From Seribacter sp963934295 (GTDB lineage Bacteria; Verrucomicrobiota; Verrucomicrobiia; Opitutales; Seribacteraceae): DNA of 64,000 nucleotides. The stretch is taken from the NCBI GenBank assembly GCA_963934295.1, contig CAWVXY010000009.1, positions 22,327 through 86,326 of the forward strand. The letters run 5' to 3'. Shown in pieces: positions 17,712-26,874 of the stretch. Below the pieces are notes generated by a model. That model saw only the letters and a program-made list of their open reading frames with translations. It did not search any database and was not told the DNA's origin. Each line of letters opens with the position of its first letter. The stretch's first letter is position 1. A program made the position numbers and the translations under genes.

Positions 17712-19181
17712 CTAAAGCAGAATATTTAAAATATTCTCACTCAAAGAAAATGCCTGAGCCATCAAAGCCTGTGAACTCTGTAATCTTATTTGCTCTTTGG
17801 CCAACTGGGTAGATTCATCGGCTAAAATATCACTGGTTAATCTAGAAATACCCGCTTCGCTTAAAAAAACTTGGTTATCCAATCGCTCGCCCGCCACTTC
17901 AAGTTGCGACATATTTGCCCCAATAGTGGCCATCTGAACAGCAACACCCTCGATTTCTTTTGCCAAACTGGTGACTGCACTTGCTGCATCGCTTACTGAA
18001 GCGATCGACACATTCTGCATTAATCCAAGCCCCACTGGATCTAGTGTCACAGAACCTGTTGAAGAATCTCCTATGGTCACATAATTTGATGGTTCAGTTG
18101 GAGTCGAATAAGCAGCCCTTATTTGAAAAATTGAGTTAGCTTCGACCCGAAGGGTTAACTTTGTAGTTTCCCCGGTAGCTTGTCCCGTTTGAATCTGCCC
18201 TTGATTTGTATATTTCTGCCCTGATCTTGTTAACATTCCAGAAGCTGTTCCATCGTCGCTTAATCCCAAGTTTCCCAAATATTTGCTTTTATTATCAAAT
18301 ATCCCATCATCAGGGGGGGGTGCAATATCATCTGGATCATCTGAAATTAATGTAACTGGATTAATTTTACCAATAGTTCCATTTCCTCCTCTTACATCTT
18401 GGGCATCACCACGACTCTGAGGTGTAAATGTAAAGGTGGTAGTGGATCCAGGTGCAAAGTTTATATCAAATCGATCAAAATCATATTTGTAAGCTGTTCC
18501 AGCAGTTGCCCATTTATTAACTGTATCAAAAATTGTAGTATTGCCTTGTTTTAAAATATATCTCTCTCCATTACCTCCACCATTTACTTCCATCTTAAAA
18601 TCGCCACTGGTAAAAAGTACATCCTTTTCGAACTCATAGAACTTATTGTAATCAGCATTCCCCAAAATGGTACCCACGGTTAAACCGATACTAGAATCTG
18701 TAACAGAGGATTCTGTAAAACCTTCTCCAAACTGAACATTTTCCTTTACATAAGCGGCAATATCATCGAATAGGACCTTCCCCTGATAAGTATCTCTCCT
18801 GATGCTAAGGCTATCTTTATGCAAGGTCTCAAATTCAGCACTCAAATTAACTCGATCAGCATCACTCAAAAGAGGATCCAGTGCCTGAGAGGCTAAAACA
18901 CTCATTCTTTCATAGATTTGATGAGCTTTCCTCAATCCTGCTTCCTGCATCTGAATATAGCTGACCGCATTCTGCATACTGTTAGCCAACTTTGTTTTAC
19001 TTCGATTTTCCGCACCCATTCGCGAAGCCATTGTCAATCCACCGGCATCACCCTGCCCTCTAAGGCTTTCGATTGCATTACCCGAATTTAGGAGACGACT
19101 AACAGAATTTTGCACCTCGTTGGAGTTTCGATGTGAATTCACCGAAAGCTGACCTAGGTTTACAGAATTAATTCCTATCAT
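17712..19181 (-). CDS. Flagellin (489 residues)
   Basis: The ends fit flagellin D0/D1 helices: an N-terminal coiled region (residues 1-140) with AISYIQMQEAGL-like SYIQMQEAGLRKAHQIYERM and LSAEFETLHKD, and a C-terminal helix pair (about 400-489) finishing QALMAQAFSLSENILNILL. The surface-exposed middle (about 160-390) is a beta-rich insert with Gly/Thr/Asp-rich sequence. Part of it (GNGERYILKQG and YDFDRFDINFAPG) resembles the insert of the neighbouring 440-residue paralogue. It is exported by the flagellar type III system to build the filament. It is third in a leftward run of three paralogues, starting 4 nt after the second one's stop. No hook, motor or chaperone genes are in the window. Confidence 0.87.
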   Translation of the reverse strand: MIGINSVNLGQLSVNSHRNSNEVQNSVSRLLNSGNAIESLRGQGDAGGLTMASRMGAENRSKTKLANSMQNAVSYIQMQEAGLRKAHQIYERMSVLASQALDPLLSDADRVNLSAEFETLHKDSLSIRRDTYQGKVLFDDIAAYVKENVQFGEGFTESSVTDSSIGLTVGTILGNADYNKFYEFEKDVLFTSGDFKMEVNGGGNGERYILKQGNTTIFDTVNKWATAGTAYKYDFDRFDINFAPGSTTTFTFTPQSRGDAQDVRGGNGTIGKINPVTLISDDPDDIAPPPDDGIFDNKSKYLGNLGLSDDGTASGMLTRSGQKYTNQGQIQTGQATGETTKLTLRVEANSIFQIRAAYSTPTEPSNYVTIGDSSTGSVTLDPVGLGLMQNVSIASVSDAASAVTSLAKEIEGVAVQMATIGANMSQLEVAGERLDNQVFLSEAGISRLTSDILADESTQLAKEQIRLQSSQALMAQAFSLSENILNILL

Positions 19182-19185
19182 CTTA

Positions 19186-20508
19186 TCACAGGAGCTTACT
19201 CATCAAATCCCGATTTATACCCCTGGCTTGCACCATCAAAGAACTAGTTACATCTGACCTTAAATTCTTTTTTATCAAATCGATTGCAGTCTCTGCATAA
19301 TCTCTTTCCTTTTTGGCTAAATTAGTTTGCTCGGCTATGACATAAGAAGATAGGCGGTCTGCAGACATACTCAAATCGTTCACCATTGAAGCCAAATTCC
19401 CTCTTTGTTTTAGAACATTATCTAACTCATTCAATATTCGAGAACCAGCTAATGATGCATTTTTATTCGAATCTACGGTGATGTCGTAAAGGGTACTAAA
19501 CAGAGCAGGGCTAAGGCTTACCTTTTGTCCCCCAACATCTACAGTTAAAACATCATCACTCAATAATGCATCGAACCGGGCCTCAGCTTGAAAGAGAGAT
19601 CTAGATTCAACAATCACGCTAAGCTGTGTCTCATTGGCTCGAGCACTATTTGTTATAATGGGGTCGCCATTAAAATTAGCCATCGAACCACTGGATCCAG
19701 AATTGTAACTAGAATTATCGTCCACACCATCTAAATCACTATCCAAATAACTATAGTTATAAGTTGTCGATTCTCCTGGAGCATATTGGATAACGAATTG
19801 ATCAAAATCTTCGTTATACGCATTACCTGCAGTTTTCCACCAACTACTATCGAACAAAACATTATTGCTTCCCTGTTTTACATAAAACCTTTCGGGTGCA
19901 GTTCCAGCATTAACCTTTAATGTCAAAGTTCCTCGATCATAACGAACATCTTTGGTTGCTGTCCATCGGCTCAAGTCTGTTCTTCCATTGTAAGCCGTGT
20001 CATCATCAGAATCTACATTCCTATGCTCATAGGTGTCAGGTGCTGTTGGATTTTGCTCTGTTTCATTCAAACCGCTATCAAAGTCCACACTTTCCTGAAA
20101 TACATAATGCCCTTGAAATTTGGTGCCCTGAATATCGTATAGGGTTTCCTTTAAACTTTCGAATTCAGCATGATACATTTTCCGCTCAGAGGTACTGATT
20201 AAATCATTCGATGCCGCCCCTGCAATACTCACCATTCGATCCATAACTTGAAGAACATTCTCTAACCCTGCGTCTTGAATCTGAGCATAGGTCAAAAAAT
20301 TTTGCATATTCTGAACCTCAATTTTTTTTTGGTCGCTCAAACTACTCATCCTGGCAGAGTAACTGGCATCACCGGAGTTGCCATTCGATATAGCCACCTC
20401 TGTTGCCTTCGTGGCTAATGCTTTAGTCGTTGTACGCTGTAAGCCAAGTATCGCTTTTCCCGTAGCATGGGAAAGGTTCCCATAAATAGAAGAAGATGGA
20501 GAAAGCAT
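19186..20508 (-). CDS. Flagellin paralogue (440 residues)
   Basis: A flagellin-type protein with N-terminal D0/D1 helices (about 1-130; AQIQDAGLENVLQVMDRM, MYHAEFESLKETLYDIQ) and a C-terminal helix pair (about 350-440; NDLSMSADRLSSYV, ending ARGINRDLMSKLL). The middle insert is beta-rich and Asp/Ser-rich; the piece APERFYVKQGS followed by EDFDQFVIQYAPG matches the equivalent in the 489-residue flagellin. The N-terminus (MLSPSSSIYGNLSHATGKA) is nearly the same as in the 263-residue paralogue. It starts 5 nt after that gene's stop, so all three should be on one transcript. Probably a minor or alternative filament subunit. Confidence 0.85.
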   Translation of the reverse strand: MLSPSSSIYGNLSHATGKAILGLQRTTTKALATKATEVAISNGNSGDASYSARMSSLSDQKKIEVQNMQNFLTYAQIQDAGLENVLQVMDRMVSIAGAASNDLISTSERKMYHAEFESLKETLYDIQGTKFQGHYVFQESVDFDSGLNETEQNPTAPDTYEHRNVDSDDDTAYNGRTDLSRWTATKDVRYDRGTLTLKVNAGTAPERFYVKQGSNNVLFDSSWWKTAGNAYNEDFDQFVIQYAPGESTTYNYSYLDSDLDGVDDNSSYNSGSSGSMANFNGDPIITNSARANETQLSVIVESRSLFQAEARFDALLSDDVLTVDVGGQKVSLSPALFSTLYDITVDSNKNASLAGSRILNELDNVLKQRGNLASMVNDLSMSADRLSSYVIAEQTNLAKKERDYAETAIDLIKKNLRSDVTSSLMVQARGINRDLMSKLL

Positions 20509-20513
20509 TAGTC

Positions 20514-21305
20514 TTACAAAAGCTTATTGACCAAATTTTGGTTAATACCTTGGGCTTGGACAAGCAATGCACTGGTAGCCTGAGAATGTAAATTCTTTTT
20601 GGCCAAGTCAATTGAAGTGGAAGCAAAATCCCTTTCCTTTTTGGCCAAATGGGCTTGCTCAGCAACGAAATAAGAATCCAATTGATCTGTAGACATTAAA
20701 ATCTGGTTTGTCACCGCTCCAATGTTAGATCTTTTTTCTAAAATAGTATCAAGTTCATCAAGAATTTTTGCACCCGCCAAGGTAGCGTTATTTTCATTAT
20801 CTACAGAAAATCCGGACATGTTGTCAAAATGGGCAGGTTTAAAAATAATTTTATGCTCACCAGCATCAACTGACAAATTTTGTTCACTGGCTTTGAACAG
20901 ATTATATCCTTGAAATTGTACATTCTGTAATTCAGCGAGGTCCAATTTAAGAGATTCAAATTCGGCATTTAAAATTGCTCTTTCACTATCGCTAATAAGC
21001 GAATTAGAGGCAGAACCAGCAATATGTCCCATTCGATCTGTAATTTCCAATGCTTTCTCCAAACCCGCATCCTGCATTTGCCCAAAACTTATTAGGTTTT
21101 GTAGGTTATCAGCCTCGACTTTTCTATGATCGCTAAGACTGCTTAGTCTCGCCGAGTAACTTGCGTCTCCTGCATTCCCTTCCGAAATCGCCAACTCAGT
21201 GGACTTGACCTTGAGCGATTTAGTAATGCTTCTTTGCAAATCAAGCATAGCCTTTCCGGTAGCATGGGAAAGGTTTCCGTAGATGGGTGAGTTAGGTGAA
21301 AGCAT
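20514..21305 (-). CDS. Short flagellin paralogue lacking the variable domain (263 residues)
   Basis: The start at 21305 is chosen over 21371 because it aligns with the start of the 440-residue paralogue (MLSPNSPIYGNLSHATGKA versus MLSPSSSIYGNLSHATGKA). The product keeps both helical ends (GQMQDAGLEKALEITDRM; NQILMSTDQLDSYFVAEQ; final VQAQGINQNLVNKLL) but only about 30 residues join them, so it is a D0/D1-only flagellin. Such short flagellins can form thin filaments or sit at filament junctions. It is the first gene of the three-flagellin run; a promoter should lie in 21306-21390. Confidence 0.83.
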   Translation of the reverse strand: MLSPNSPIYGNLSHATGKAMLDLQRSITKSLKVKSTELAISEGNAGDASYSARLSSLSDHRKVEADNLQNLISFGQMQDAGLEKALEITDRMGHIAGSASNSLISDSERAILNAEFESLKLDLAELQNVQFQGYNLFKASEQNLSVDAGEHKIIFKPAHFDNMSGFSVDNENNATLAGAKILDELDTILEKRSNIGAVTNQILMSTDQLDSYFVAEQAHLAKKERDFASTSIDLAKKNLHSQATSALLVQAQGINQNLVNKLL

Positions 21306-21390
21306 GAAGTTAATTAAAGATAATTGCCTCCTTGCAACATAATTGGCGTTGTTACTCGCCCACGCATCCATGCATGTACGCGTTAAAAAA

Positions 21391-22365
21391 CTACCTTTTC
21401 TTAGTTAAGTCAAATATTTTTTTATCTTTTCGGTTCCACCAAGTAGCCAAAAAGCTTCCTATAACACAATGGATCACTGCACTCAGAGCACAAGGAGCAG
21501 GCACCATGGGCAGTTGAGAGAAGTGCTTGCTTGCCAAAGCCATTCCCAATCCAGAATTTTGCATACCCACTTCAATTCCAAAAGTACGACAATCAACCGG
21601 GTTTCTGCCAAATAATTTACCAGAAATAAAGCCAAGAAAAAAACCACCTAGGTGCAAAAAGAAAACAGCAAAAAACAAAACAAACCAATTCTCTAAAATA
21701 AGAGATTTTTTTGCAGCTAGCACAAACCCAACAATTAATAAAATAAATAACACAGATAAAAACGGGGAAACCTTAGCAACATGATCGGCCGTTTTCTTAA
21801 ATAATCTCTTCCATGCAACACCCAAAATAAGTGGAAATAGAACAATTAATAAAATACTTTTAAGTAAGCCCCAGGCATCCACAGGCACATAATGCCCCGC
21901 ATACAAAGCTGTTAACCAGGGGGTTAAAAAGATAGCCAATATCGTTGACACTAAAGTAAGGCTGACCGACAAAGCAACATTGGCTTTGGCCAAAAAAACA
22001 ACCACATTAGATGCAGTGCCACCAGGGCAGGATGAAACCAAAATTAAACCCACAGCCATTTCAGTTGGCAATCCCAATGCCCATGCAAGAAAAGCTCCCC
22101 ATGCAGGCATAATTAAAAACTGCAAAAACACCCCCAACCCAACAACATGAGGTTGTCTCCACACTTGTTGAAAATCTTTTGTATCTAATGTCATGCCCAT
22201 CCCAAGCATAATAATTCCCAATCCTAAACCAATTGCGTCTTTCCCATACCACAAAAAAAGGGATGGTTCATATAAAGCCAAAGCTCCTACTAAAACGGAC
22301 CAGACAGGAAATAACTGAGTTGCCCATAATACAATTCGCTCAACCATATTTGACTTATCTACCAC
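21391..22365 (-). CDS. BASS-family (bile acid:sodium symporter type) transporter
   Basis: A 324-residue integral membrane protein with about nine to ten hydrophobic segments. Family signatures are GLGIIMLGMGMTLDTKDF near residue 55 and LILVSSCPGGTASNVVVFLAKAN near 110-130, and a second half with GIEVGMQNSGLGMALA, which contributes the second sodium-binding crossover helix. BASS proteins import organic anions or pantoate/pyruvate-like solutes with Na+; the substrate here cannot be told. A second ATG at 22347 is possible. It is divergent from a small membrane protein gene and lies 85 nt downstream of the flagellin run start, without functional link. Confidence 0.9.
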   Translation of the reverse strand: MVDKSNMVERIVLWATQLFPVWSVLVGALALYEPSLFLWYGKDAIGLGLGIIMLGMGMTLDTKDFQQVWRQPHVVGLGVFLQFLIMPAWGAFLAWALGLPTEMAVGLILVSSCPGGTASNVVVFLAKANVALSVSLTLVSTILAIFLTPWLTALYAGHYVPVDAWGLLKSILLIVLFPLILGVAWKRLFKKTADHVAKVSPFLSVLFILLIVGFVLAAKKSLILENWFVLFFAVFFLHLGGFFLGFISGKLFGRNPVDCRTFGIEVGMQNSGLGMALASKHFSQLPMVPAPCALSAVIHCVIGSFLATWWNRKDKKIFDLTKKR

Positions 22366-22389
22366 ACCTATTAATTATTTCCTTAATTC

Positions 22390-22578
22390 ATGAAGACTAA
22401 ACTAAAAGTTAAAATCGCACTTGTTCTATCAGCCTCCATATTAATAAACATATTTCTAATCTGGGAAGTTTTTCGACTACGAAATCAAAATGAAAAAAAT
22501 ACTATTAAGGGCACACAGGAAAGTCAGAGCTTGGAAGATTTATGGCAAGAAAACCTACCTCCAGAAAATAAGAAATAG
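22390..22578 (+). CDS. Small single-pass membrane protein
   Basis: A 62-residue ORF with a basic N-terminus (MKTKLKVK), one hydrophobic helix (IALVLSASILINIFLIWEVF) and a polar, Glu/Gln-rich C-terminal tail, the typical layout of a small bitopic protein with N-in orientation. It begins 24 nt from the divergent BASS gene and ends 11 nt before the convergent discoidin-like gene, so it neatly fills the gap between genes. Function unknown. Confidence 0.55.
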   Translation: MKTKLKVKIALVLSASILINIFLIWEVFRLRNQNEKNTIKGTQESQSLEDLWQENLPPENKK

Positions 22579-22589
22579 TAAAAGTAAAC

Positions 22590-23129
22590 TTAACTGGAAA
22601 TCTCCCAGAATTCGACTTCCCCCCAAAGGTGCCCCCAACCTTGAAACCTAGGAGACAATCGAAAATACCTCGCATTTACCGCCCGCAAATCAATTTCTGC
22701 CCAAGCACCTTTTCCTTTTTCAGTTACAAAACCCTCGTATTCATTGAAATCAACAAATTGTTTTCCGTTCCTACTCACCTCCACTTTTATATCTGCAAAC
22801 TCATCAGCCCGATCAGTAGGTTGGAAATAAATTCGAATAATCCCAATTCTTTTATCCGCCCCCAAGTCAAAAGTCACTACAGGATCAACCTTAAACCATG
22901 CAGTCCAAGTTGACCTCCATCCGTCATCAGGAAGCTTTCCATCCATTAACAAGTTCACATTCAACCTACCTGCATCCATAGTTGGATTTTTGGAAGAACT
23001 CACTTTAACAATGGGAGACAATTGAAACTTACGGGAGTCCCCATCTCTAGCTCGAGTTTGTGAAAGCAAAAATGTTCCGGAGCACAGAACCAATAAAACA
23101 AATGGCAAATATAATAAATTCCTTTTCAT
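22590..23129 (-). CDS. Exported discoidin (F5/8 type C)-like domain protein
   Basis: A 179-residue product with signal peptide (about 1-25; LLYLPFVLLVLCSGTFLLS). The remainder looks like one galactose-binding-like jelly roll: NLLMDGKLPDDGW near the start, VVTFDLGADKRIGIIRIYF in the middle and ARYFRLSPRF towards the end are typical F5/8C strands. It probably binds a carbohydrate outside the cytoplasm. No catalytic domain is attached. It is followed after 41 nt by a lipoprotein gene in the same direction further upstream. Confidence 0.72.
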   Translation of the reverse strand: MKRNLLYLPFVLLVLCSGTFLLSQTRARDGDSRKFQLSPIVKVSSSKNPTMDAGRLNVNLLMDGKLPDDGWRSTWTAWFKVDPVVTFDLGADKRIGIIRIYFQPTDRADEFADIKVEVSRNGKQFVDFNEYEGFVTEKGKGAWAEIDLRAVNARYFRLSPRFQGWGHLWGEVEFWEISS

Positions 23130-23170
23130 CTCTATGTTCTGATCAAAATACTTGACCCGTGCAAGTGTGA

Positions 23171-23572
23171 TTAACGGAAATCCTCCAAAACGCTACCATC
23201 AATATATACATCCGCCCATACCCAAAAGCCTTCCGAACTTCTTTCAAGATTACGGATTTCAACCGTTTTTGATTCTTTCAAAATTTGCCTAAATTGATGC
23301 CATTGTCGAAAGGCTGTGCTAACCTTACTCGAATTAGTTTCGCTAACTGACTCAACAACTAGACCACGAACCTTAATCTTTAATGCCCTCCCAAAAACGG
23401 GGTTTACTCCCCTCACATGTGCTACAAAGGTATTACCATCCAGAGTCTCCAGAATGTCTTTGGATACATCCAGGTGAAACCTCGATGGAAATACTGAATT
23501 CCTAGAATTTTGCGACGAAGAACAAGCGACTACTAAGAATACAAAAAATAAGCTTATCCCATAAAATTGCAT
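23171..23572 (-). CDS. Lipoprotein with staphylococcal-nuclease-like fold, probably inactive
   Basis: A 133-residue product with a lipobox (FLVVACSS, lipid on the Cys at about residue 17). The body has the order of an SNase/TNase-like domain: LDGNTFVAHVRGV, then LKIKVRGLVVES where active enzymes have an Arg-containing RLxGID motif, then a helix and KTVEIRNLERSSEGFWVWADVYIDG. The catalytic Arg/Asp/Glu set is not clearly kept, so a non-enzymatic binding role is more likely. Assigned by pattern only. It precedes the discoidin-like gene by 41 nt and may be cotranscribed with it. Confidence 0.6.
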   Translation of the reverse strand: MQFYGISLFFVFLVVACSSSQNSRNSVFPSRFHLDVSKDILETLDGNTFVAHVRGVNPVFGRALKIKVRGLVVESVSETNSSKVSTAFRQWHQFRQILKESKTVEIRNLERSSEGFWVWADVYIDGSVLEDFR

Positions 23573-23626
23573 ATCGCTAATTAGAATAGGATTGGGAATG
23601 AAGTCAATCTTCAGCCCTTAAAAAAA

Positions 23627-24553
23627 TCATAACTTTCTATTTACCATCCAGTGACAACCAGACTCTTCCGCGATTTTCATAAACATTCTTTCCGACTTAT
23701 TTAATTTCCTTCCCTTCCTTACCGATATTCCCCAAGTGCGGGACATTTTTTTAGCTCCCAATGATAAGCTTACAAGTTCTCCACGCTGGACCTCCTCTTC
23801 AACGGCCCAGTTTGCAAGAATTCCAACACCCATTCCTACTTTTATTAATTCTTTACTTGCCTCCGGACTACTAATTTCCATGGACGAAGAAAGACGAAGT
23901 CCTAATTTATCAAAATAATCAGTTAACATCCTAAAGGTGTAACTTGTACGATTGTAGAGAATAAAATTTTCTGAGTTGGCATTATCCCAGTCAACTTTTT
24001 TATCCCTTGCCCATGGATGATGAGGAGGGACAACAAACCTTAATTCGTCATTGAAGCAGGGAACAAATTCAATTTCCAATAAATTGATTGGGGCTAGAGT
24101 GATCGCAAGATCAATCTTCCCATCACTCAGTAAATCAAAACAAGCAGGAGTATCATCACATTTAACCTCAAAACGGCACAAGGATTGAGTTTCCTTAAAT
24201 TCTTTAAGAATAGGCGGCAAGAAAAACCGGCATGCCTGTGCACTTGCCCCTAATCTAATTCGTCCTGTGCCAAATTTTTCAAAGCCATCCAACTCCTCTC
24301 GTACATTTTCCATTTGATCTAAAAAGGGACGAACAAAATTCAACAGTCTATCACCTGCTTCAGTAAGAGATACTTTCTTTCCCTGTCTTCGTAAAAGCCT
24401 ACAGCCAGCTTCCTCCTCCAGATTTTTCATTGAATGACTTACCGCTGACTGGGTAAGAAAGAGGTGTTTTGCAGTTTTAGTAAAACTTCCGGTTCGGCAA
24501 AGCATATCAAATGCTTCCAATTGCCTGGTGTCAAAAGGTCGAATTCTTTTCAT
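23627..24553 (-). CDS. LysR-family transcriptional regulator
   Basis: A 308-residue product from the ATG at 24553, preferred to 24586 because the HTH usually starts within about 10 residues of the N-terminus. The winged HTH is clear at residues 8-65 (FDMLCRTGSFTKTAKHLFLTQSAVSHSMKNLE, then LTEAGDRLL). The effector domain (about 95-300) has GRIRLGAS, DLAITLAP and KVGMGVGILANWAVEEE. Ligand and targets are unknown. It is divergent from the exported hypothetical at 24717; the 163-nt A+T-rich gap between them is a natural place for LysR control of both. Confidence 0.92.
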   Translation of the reverse strand: MKRIRPFDTRQLEAFDMLCRTGSFTKTAKHLFLTQSAVSHSMKNLEEEAGCRLLRRQGKKVSLTEAGDRLLNFVRPFLDQMENVREELDGFEKFGTGRIRLGASAQACRFFLPPILKEFKETQSLCRFEVKCDDTPACFDLLSDGKIDLAITLAPINLLEIEFVPCFNDELRFVVPPHHPWARDKKVDWDNANSENFILYNRTSYTFRMLTDYFDKLGLRLSSSMEISSPEASKELIKVGMGVGILANWAVEEEVQRGELVSLSLGAKKMSRTWGISVRKGRKLNKSERMFMKIAEESGCHWMVNRKL

Positions 24554-24716
24554 ATGGTTTCGATACATTAGCAAATCATGAACCAAATTTATATTATTGG
24601 TTATTTTGTCTAAATTTCAGCATCACTCCGGGTTTTTTTTTCAATCTAATAAAAGGATGCTTAAATATATTATCTTCGCGCTTGTCTGTAGCATCAGAAA
24701 TTCATAACTTTTATTA

Positions 24717-25664
24717 ATGCGAAGCATTTCTAAATTTTTCACAATAACCCTTTTTATAATAATCGCTTCACACCAAGGCATGGCTCAGTTGCACCCTATG
24801 GAATCCCTTGGGCGTGAAATCTTCGATTCGTTTCGAGGATCTAAATTTTCAAACTTTTATAATCGCTCCGTTTTCTCTTTGAATGAAGATTCGTTTAAAT
24901 CCTTTTTATTTGGGATTAGAAATAAATCTATTCGGGATGACTTGATTAACCTGCACAAACAAAACTTCCCGGAAGATTCTACTTTTGATGAGAAATGGAA
25001 AATCGCATTCATGCATCAATGGCGACAACAATTACGACACATTGCTAGCTATACCCCAACTAAAATTCGGGATGAATCCTTCATCCCTGTTCTAAAAGAA
25101 GCTAATGAATATGGAGTTCAATGGAAAACAACCCGCCTTTTGGCTATTGAAGCACTCCTACCTGTCAGTTGGAAAAATGGCAGATTTCAAATCAAAGGAG
25201 ACTTAGACCTTGATGCCAATAGCAGTAATTCTAGGGTTCTTTACTTAGACAGAAACCTTGATTACCGATTAACCTTGAATAAACTAACCTACTCTAAGAC
25301 CTTTATGATAGGAACAGAAAGGGAAGATTCAGATAAAAGCTACAAAAGAGGGATCCTAGGTAATGGTTCCGGTCAGGGAGACATCCTATTGAAATTTGAC
25401 TCTCAAACACCCTCACAACTTTTTTACTTTTGCCCAGATCAACAAGGTGCAGGGGGGCCCATTATTATTAAAGATTTTGATGACTTAAATAAACCAAACC
25501 AAAGAACTGATATTCTTCTAACCTTTGCTTACGATGAACCGGCACGGGCTTTTCAATTATTAATTAAAGATGCACTTCTTTCTGGAAAGGGTGCTATTTT
25601 TACAGAAAGACCTAAATTCCTTGGGGAAGTTCCGCTTCCTCGAGGACTTTCATTTCCAAATTAA
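24717..25664 (+). CDS. Exported protein of unknown function
   Basis: A 315-residue product with a signal peptide (FFTITLFIIIASHQGMAQ, cleavage near residue 23). The mature part is mixed alpha/beta with a Trp/Arg-rich helix (KWKIAFMHQWRQQLRHI) and later strands such as IKGDLDLDANSS and ILLTFAYDEPARAFQLLIKD. I recognise no family. It is divergent from the LysR regulator, which makes it a candidate target of it. It ends 8 nt before a convergent lipoprotein gene. Confidence 0.65.
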   Translation: MRSISKFFTITLFIIIASHQGMAQLHPMESLGREIFDSFRGSKFSNFYNRSVFSLNEDSFKSFLFGIRNKSIRDDLINLHKQNFPEDSTFDEKWKIAFMHQWRQQLRHIASYTPTKIRDESFIPVLKEANEYGVQWKTTRLLAIEALLPVSWKNGRFQIKGDLDLDANSSNSRVLYLDRNLDYRLTLNKLTYSKTFMIGTEREDSDKSYKRGILGNGSGQGDILLKFDSQTPSQLFYFCPDQQGAGGPIIIKDFDDLNKPNQRTDILLTFAYDEPARAFQLLIKDALLSGKGAIFTERPKFLGEVPLPRGLSFPN

Positions 25665-25672
25665 ACTCCGAC

Positions 25673-26188
25673 TTAAGGCTTTTCTAAAATAACTTCGATT
25701 ATTTCGCCATTTTTAAAACGGATCACTTTCTCCAATTCACCAAGATTGCTCCATTCTTTAAAAACTCCGTTTGCTCTTCCGTCAAACCAATGACCCTCCT
25801 CTTTTAATTTTCCATTGGGCCACCAAAACCTCTCCATCCCATCTTTCCTCCCCTTATAGAAATCGGCCTCGCCACGAGGCGAACCGTCAGGAAAAACTTC
25901 AGATGCTCGCCCGGAAAAAGGGATACGTTCAACATCGTAGTGCCACAAACCGGTCCGCTTATCCATAACTAAGGCACTACCGTCAACAGTTTTTAATTTT
26001 AATGATAGACGGGTATTTTCCCACTTTAAACTCTCGATCTGTAATTCTAATTCTTTCAACCTCTGATTTCTATCAAAAGCGGATTCTCCCTCGGATGTAG
26101 TGGACTCGTTCTCCTCGTCATTACCGGAATTCAAACATCCACTAAAAAAACAAATCGTAAAGATCGGAAGAAATATAATGAGCCTCAT
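25673..26188 (-). CDS. Lipoprotein with MORN-like (YwqK-type) repeats
   Basis: The start at 26188 gives a proper lipoprotein signal (MRLIIFLPIFTICFFSGC, lipid on Cys18); the longer frame from 26230 would bury it. After an acidic linker and a short coiled coil (RLKELELQIESLKWE), two to three MORN-type hairpins follow: EVFPDGSPRGEADFYKGRKDG, then MERFWWPNGKLKEEGHW and GVFKEWSNLGELEK. Such repeats are in YwqK-type 'antitoxin' annotations and in envelope proteins that bind lipids or polymers. A second protein with this type of repeat is at the right end of the window. Confidence 0.75.
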   Translation of the reverse strand: MRLIIFLPIFTICFFSGCLNSGNDEENESTTSEGESAFDRNQRLKELELQIESLKWENTRLSLKLKTVDGSALVMDKRTGLWHYDVERIPFSGRASEVFPDGSPRGEADFYKGRKDGMERFWWPNGKLKEEGHWFDGRANGVFKEWSNLGELEKVIRFKNGEIIEVILEKP

Positions 26189-26389
26189 TATAAACTCGAA
26201 TAAAGCCTTAATATTTAAAAGCAAGAGCAATAGATTTCGAAAATTTCATTTTTTTTAAATAAAAAGAATTAAATCCATGATCGTTTACAATAATCCCGAT
26301 ATTTCATAATCGTTTTTTATTTGAATGTACGACTACAATTTAGAGTATTGTCTTTGTAAAACTCACAGACTTTTTATATATTTATAAAT

Positions 26390-26842
26390 ATGAATATTTC
26401 AGAATTCAAAATTTCTCTTTCTCAAATTAACGAAGTTGCTATTGTTCAACCCAACGGAAAACTTGTTCCGCCCCATTTCCATGTTACTGAACTGGGAATC
26501 ATATCTAAAGACTACATCGATTGTGGCGGAACCATTCGAAAAGAAAAAGTTGCTAACTTCCAACTTTGGAATGCGGACGACATCGAACATCGAATCGAAC
26601 CACAAAAGATTATCGATATTATTGAAATAGCCGAACATTCCTTGGGGCTTGAGAACCTTGAAATCGAAGTCGAATACCAATCAGATACAATTGGAAAATA
26701 TGGACTGGAATTCACTGATGGTAAATTCCTCCTGTCCCCCACTCTTACGGACTGCCTAGCGAAAGATAAATGCGGAATTCCTGAGAAACCTCAGACTGTT
26801 TCAAATACTTCGGCCTGCTCTCCCTCTTCCGGATGCTGCTGA
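26390..26842 (+). CDS. DUF6428 family protein
   Basis: A 150-residue soluble protein beginning MNISEFKISLSQ and carrying the pattern PPHFHVTELGIISKDYIDCGG, which fits the DUF6428 family. The C-terminus is Cys-rich (SACSPSSGCC), suggesting metal or metalloid binding. In many bacteria DUF6428 genes sit with arsenic-resistance genes; none are present here, so the role is unclear. It is monocistronic, followed after 32 nt by a convergent small membrane protein. Confidence 0.75.
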   Translation: MNISEFKISLSQINEVAIVQPNGKLVPPHFHVTELGIISKDYIDCGGTIRKEKVANFQLWNADDIEHRIEPQKIIDIIEIAEHSLGLENLEIEVEYQSDTIGKYGLEFTDGKFLLSPTLTDCLAKDKCGIPEKPQTVSNTSACSPSSGCC

Positions 26843-26874
26843 ACAACTGCAGACTACTGAAATTATAAACCACT

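Noticed and set aside
18309..18318. Run of G's in the flagellin gene as a phase-variation tract
   Set aside because: A single eight-base run is short and in frame with an intact ORF; without population data switching cannot be claimed.
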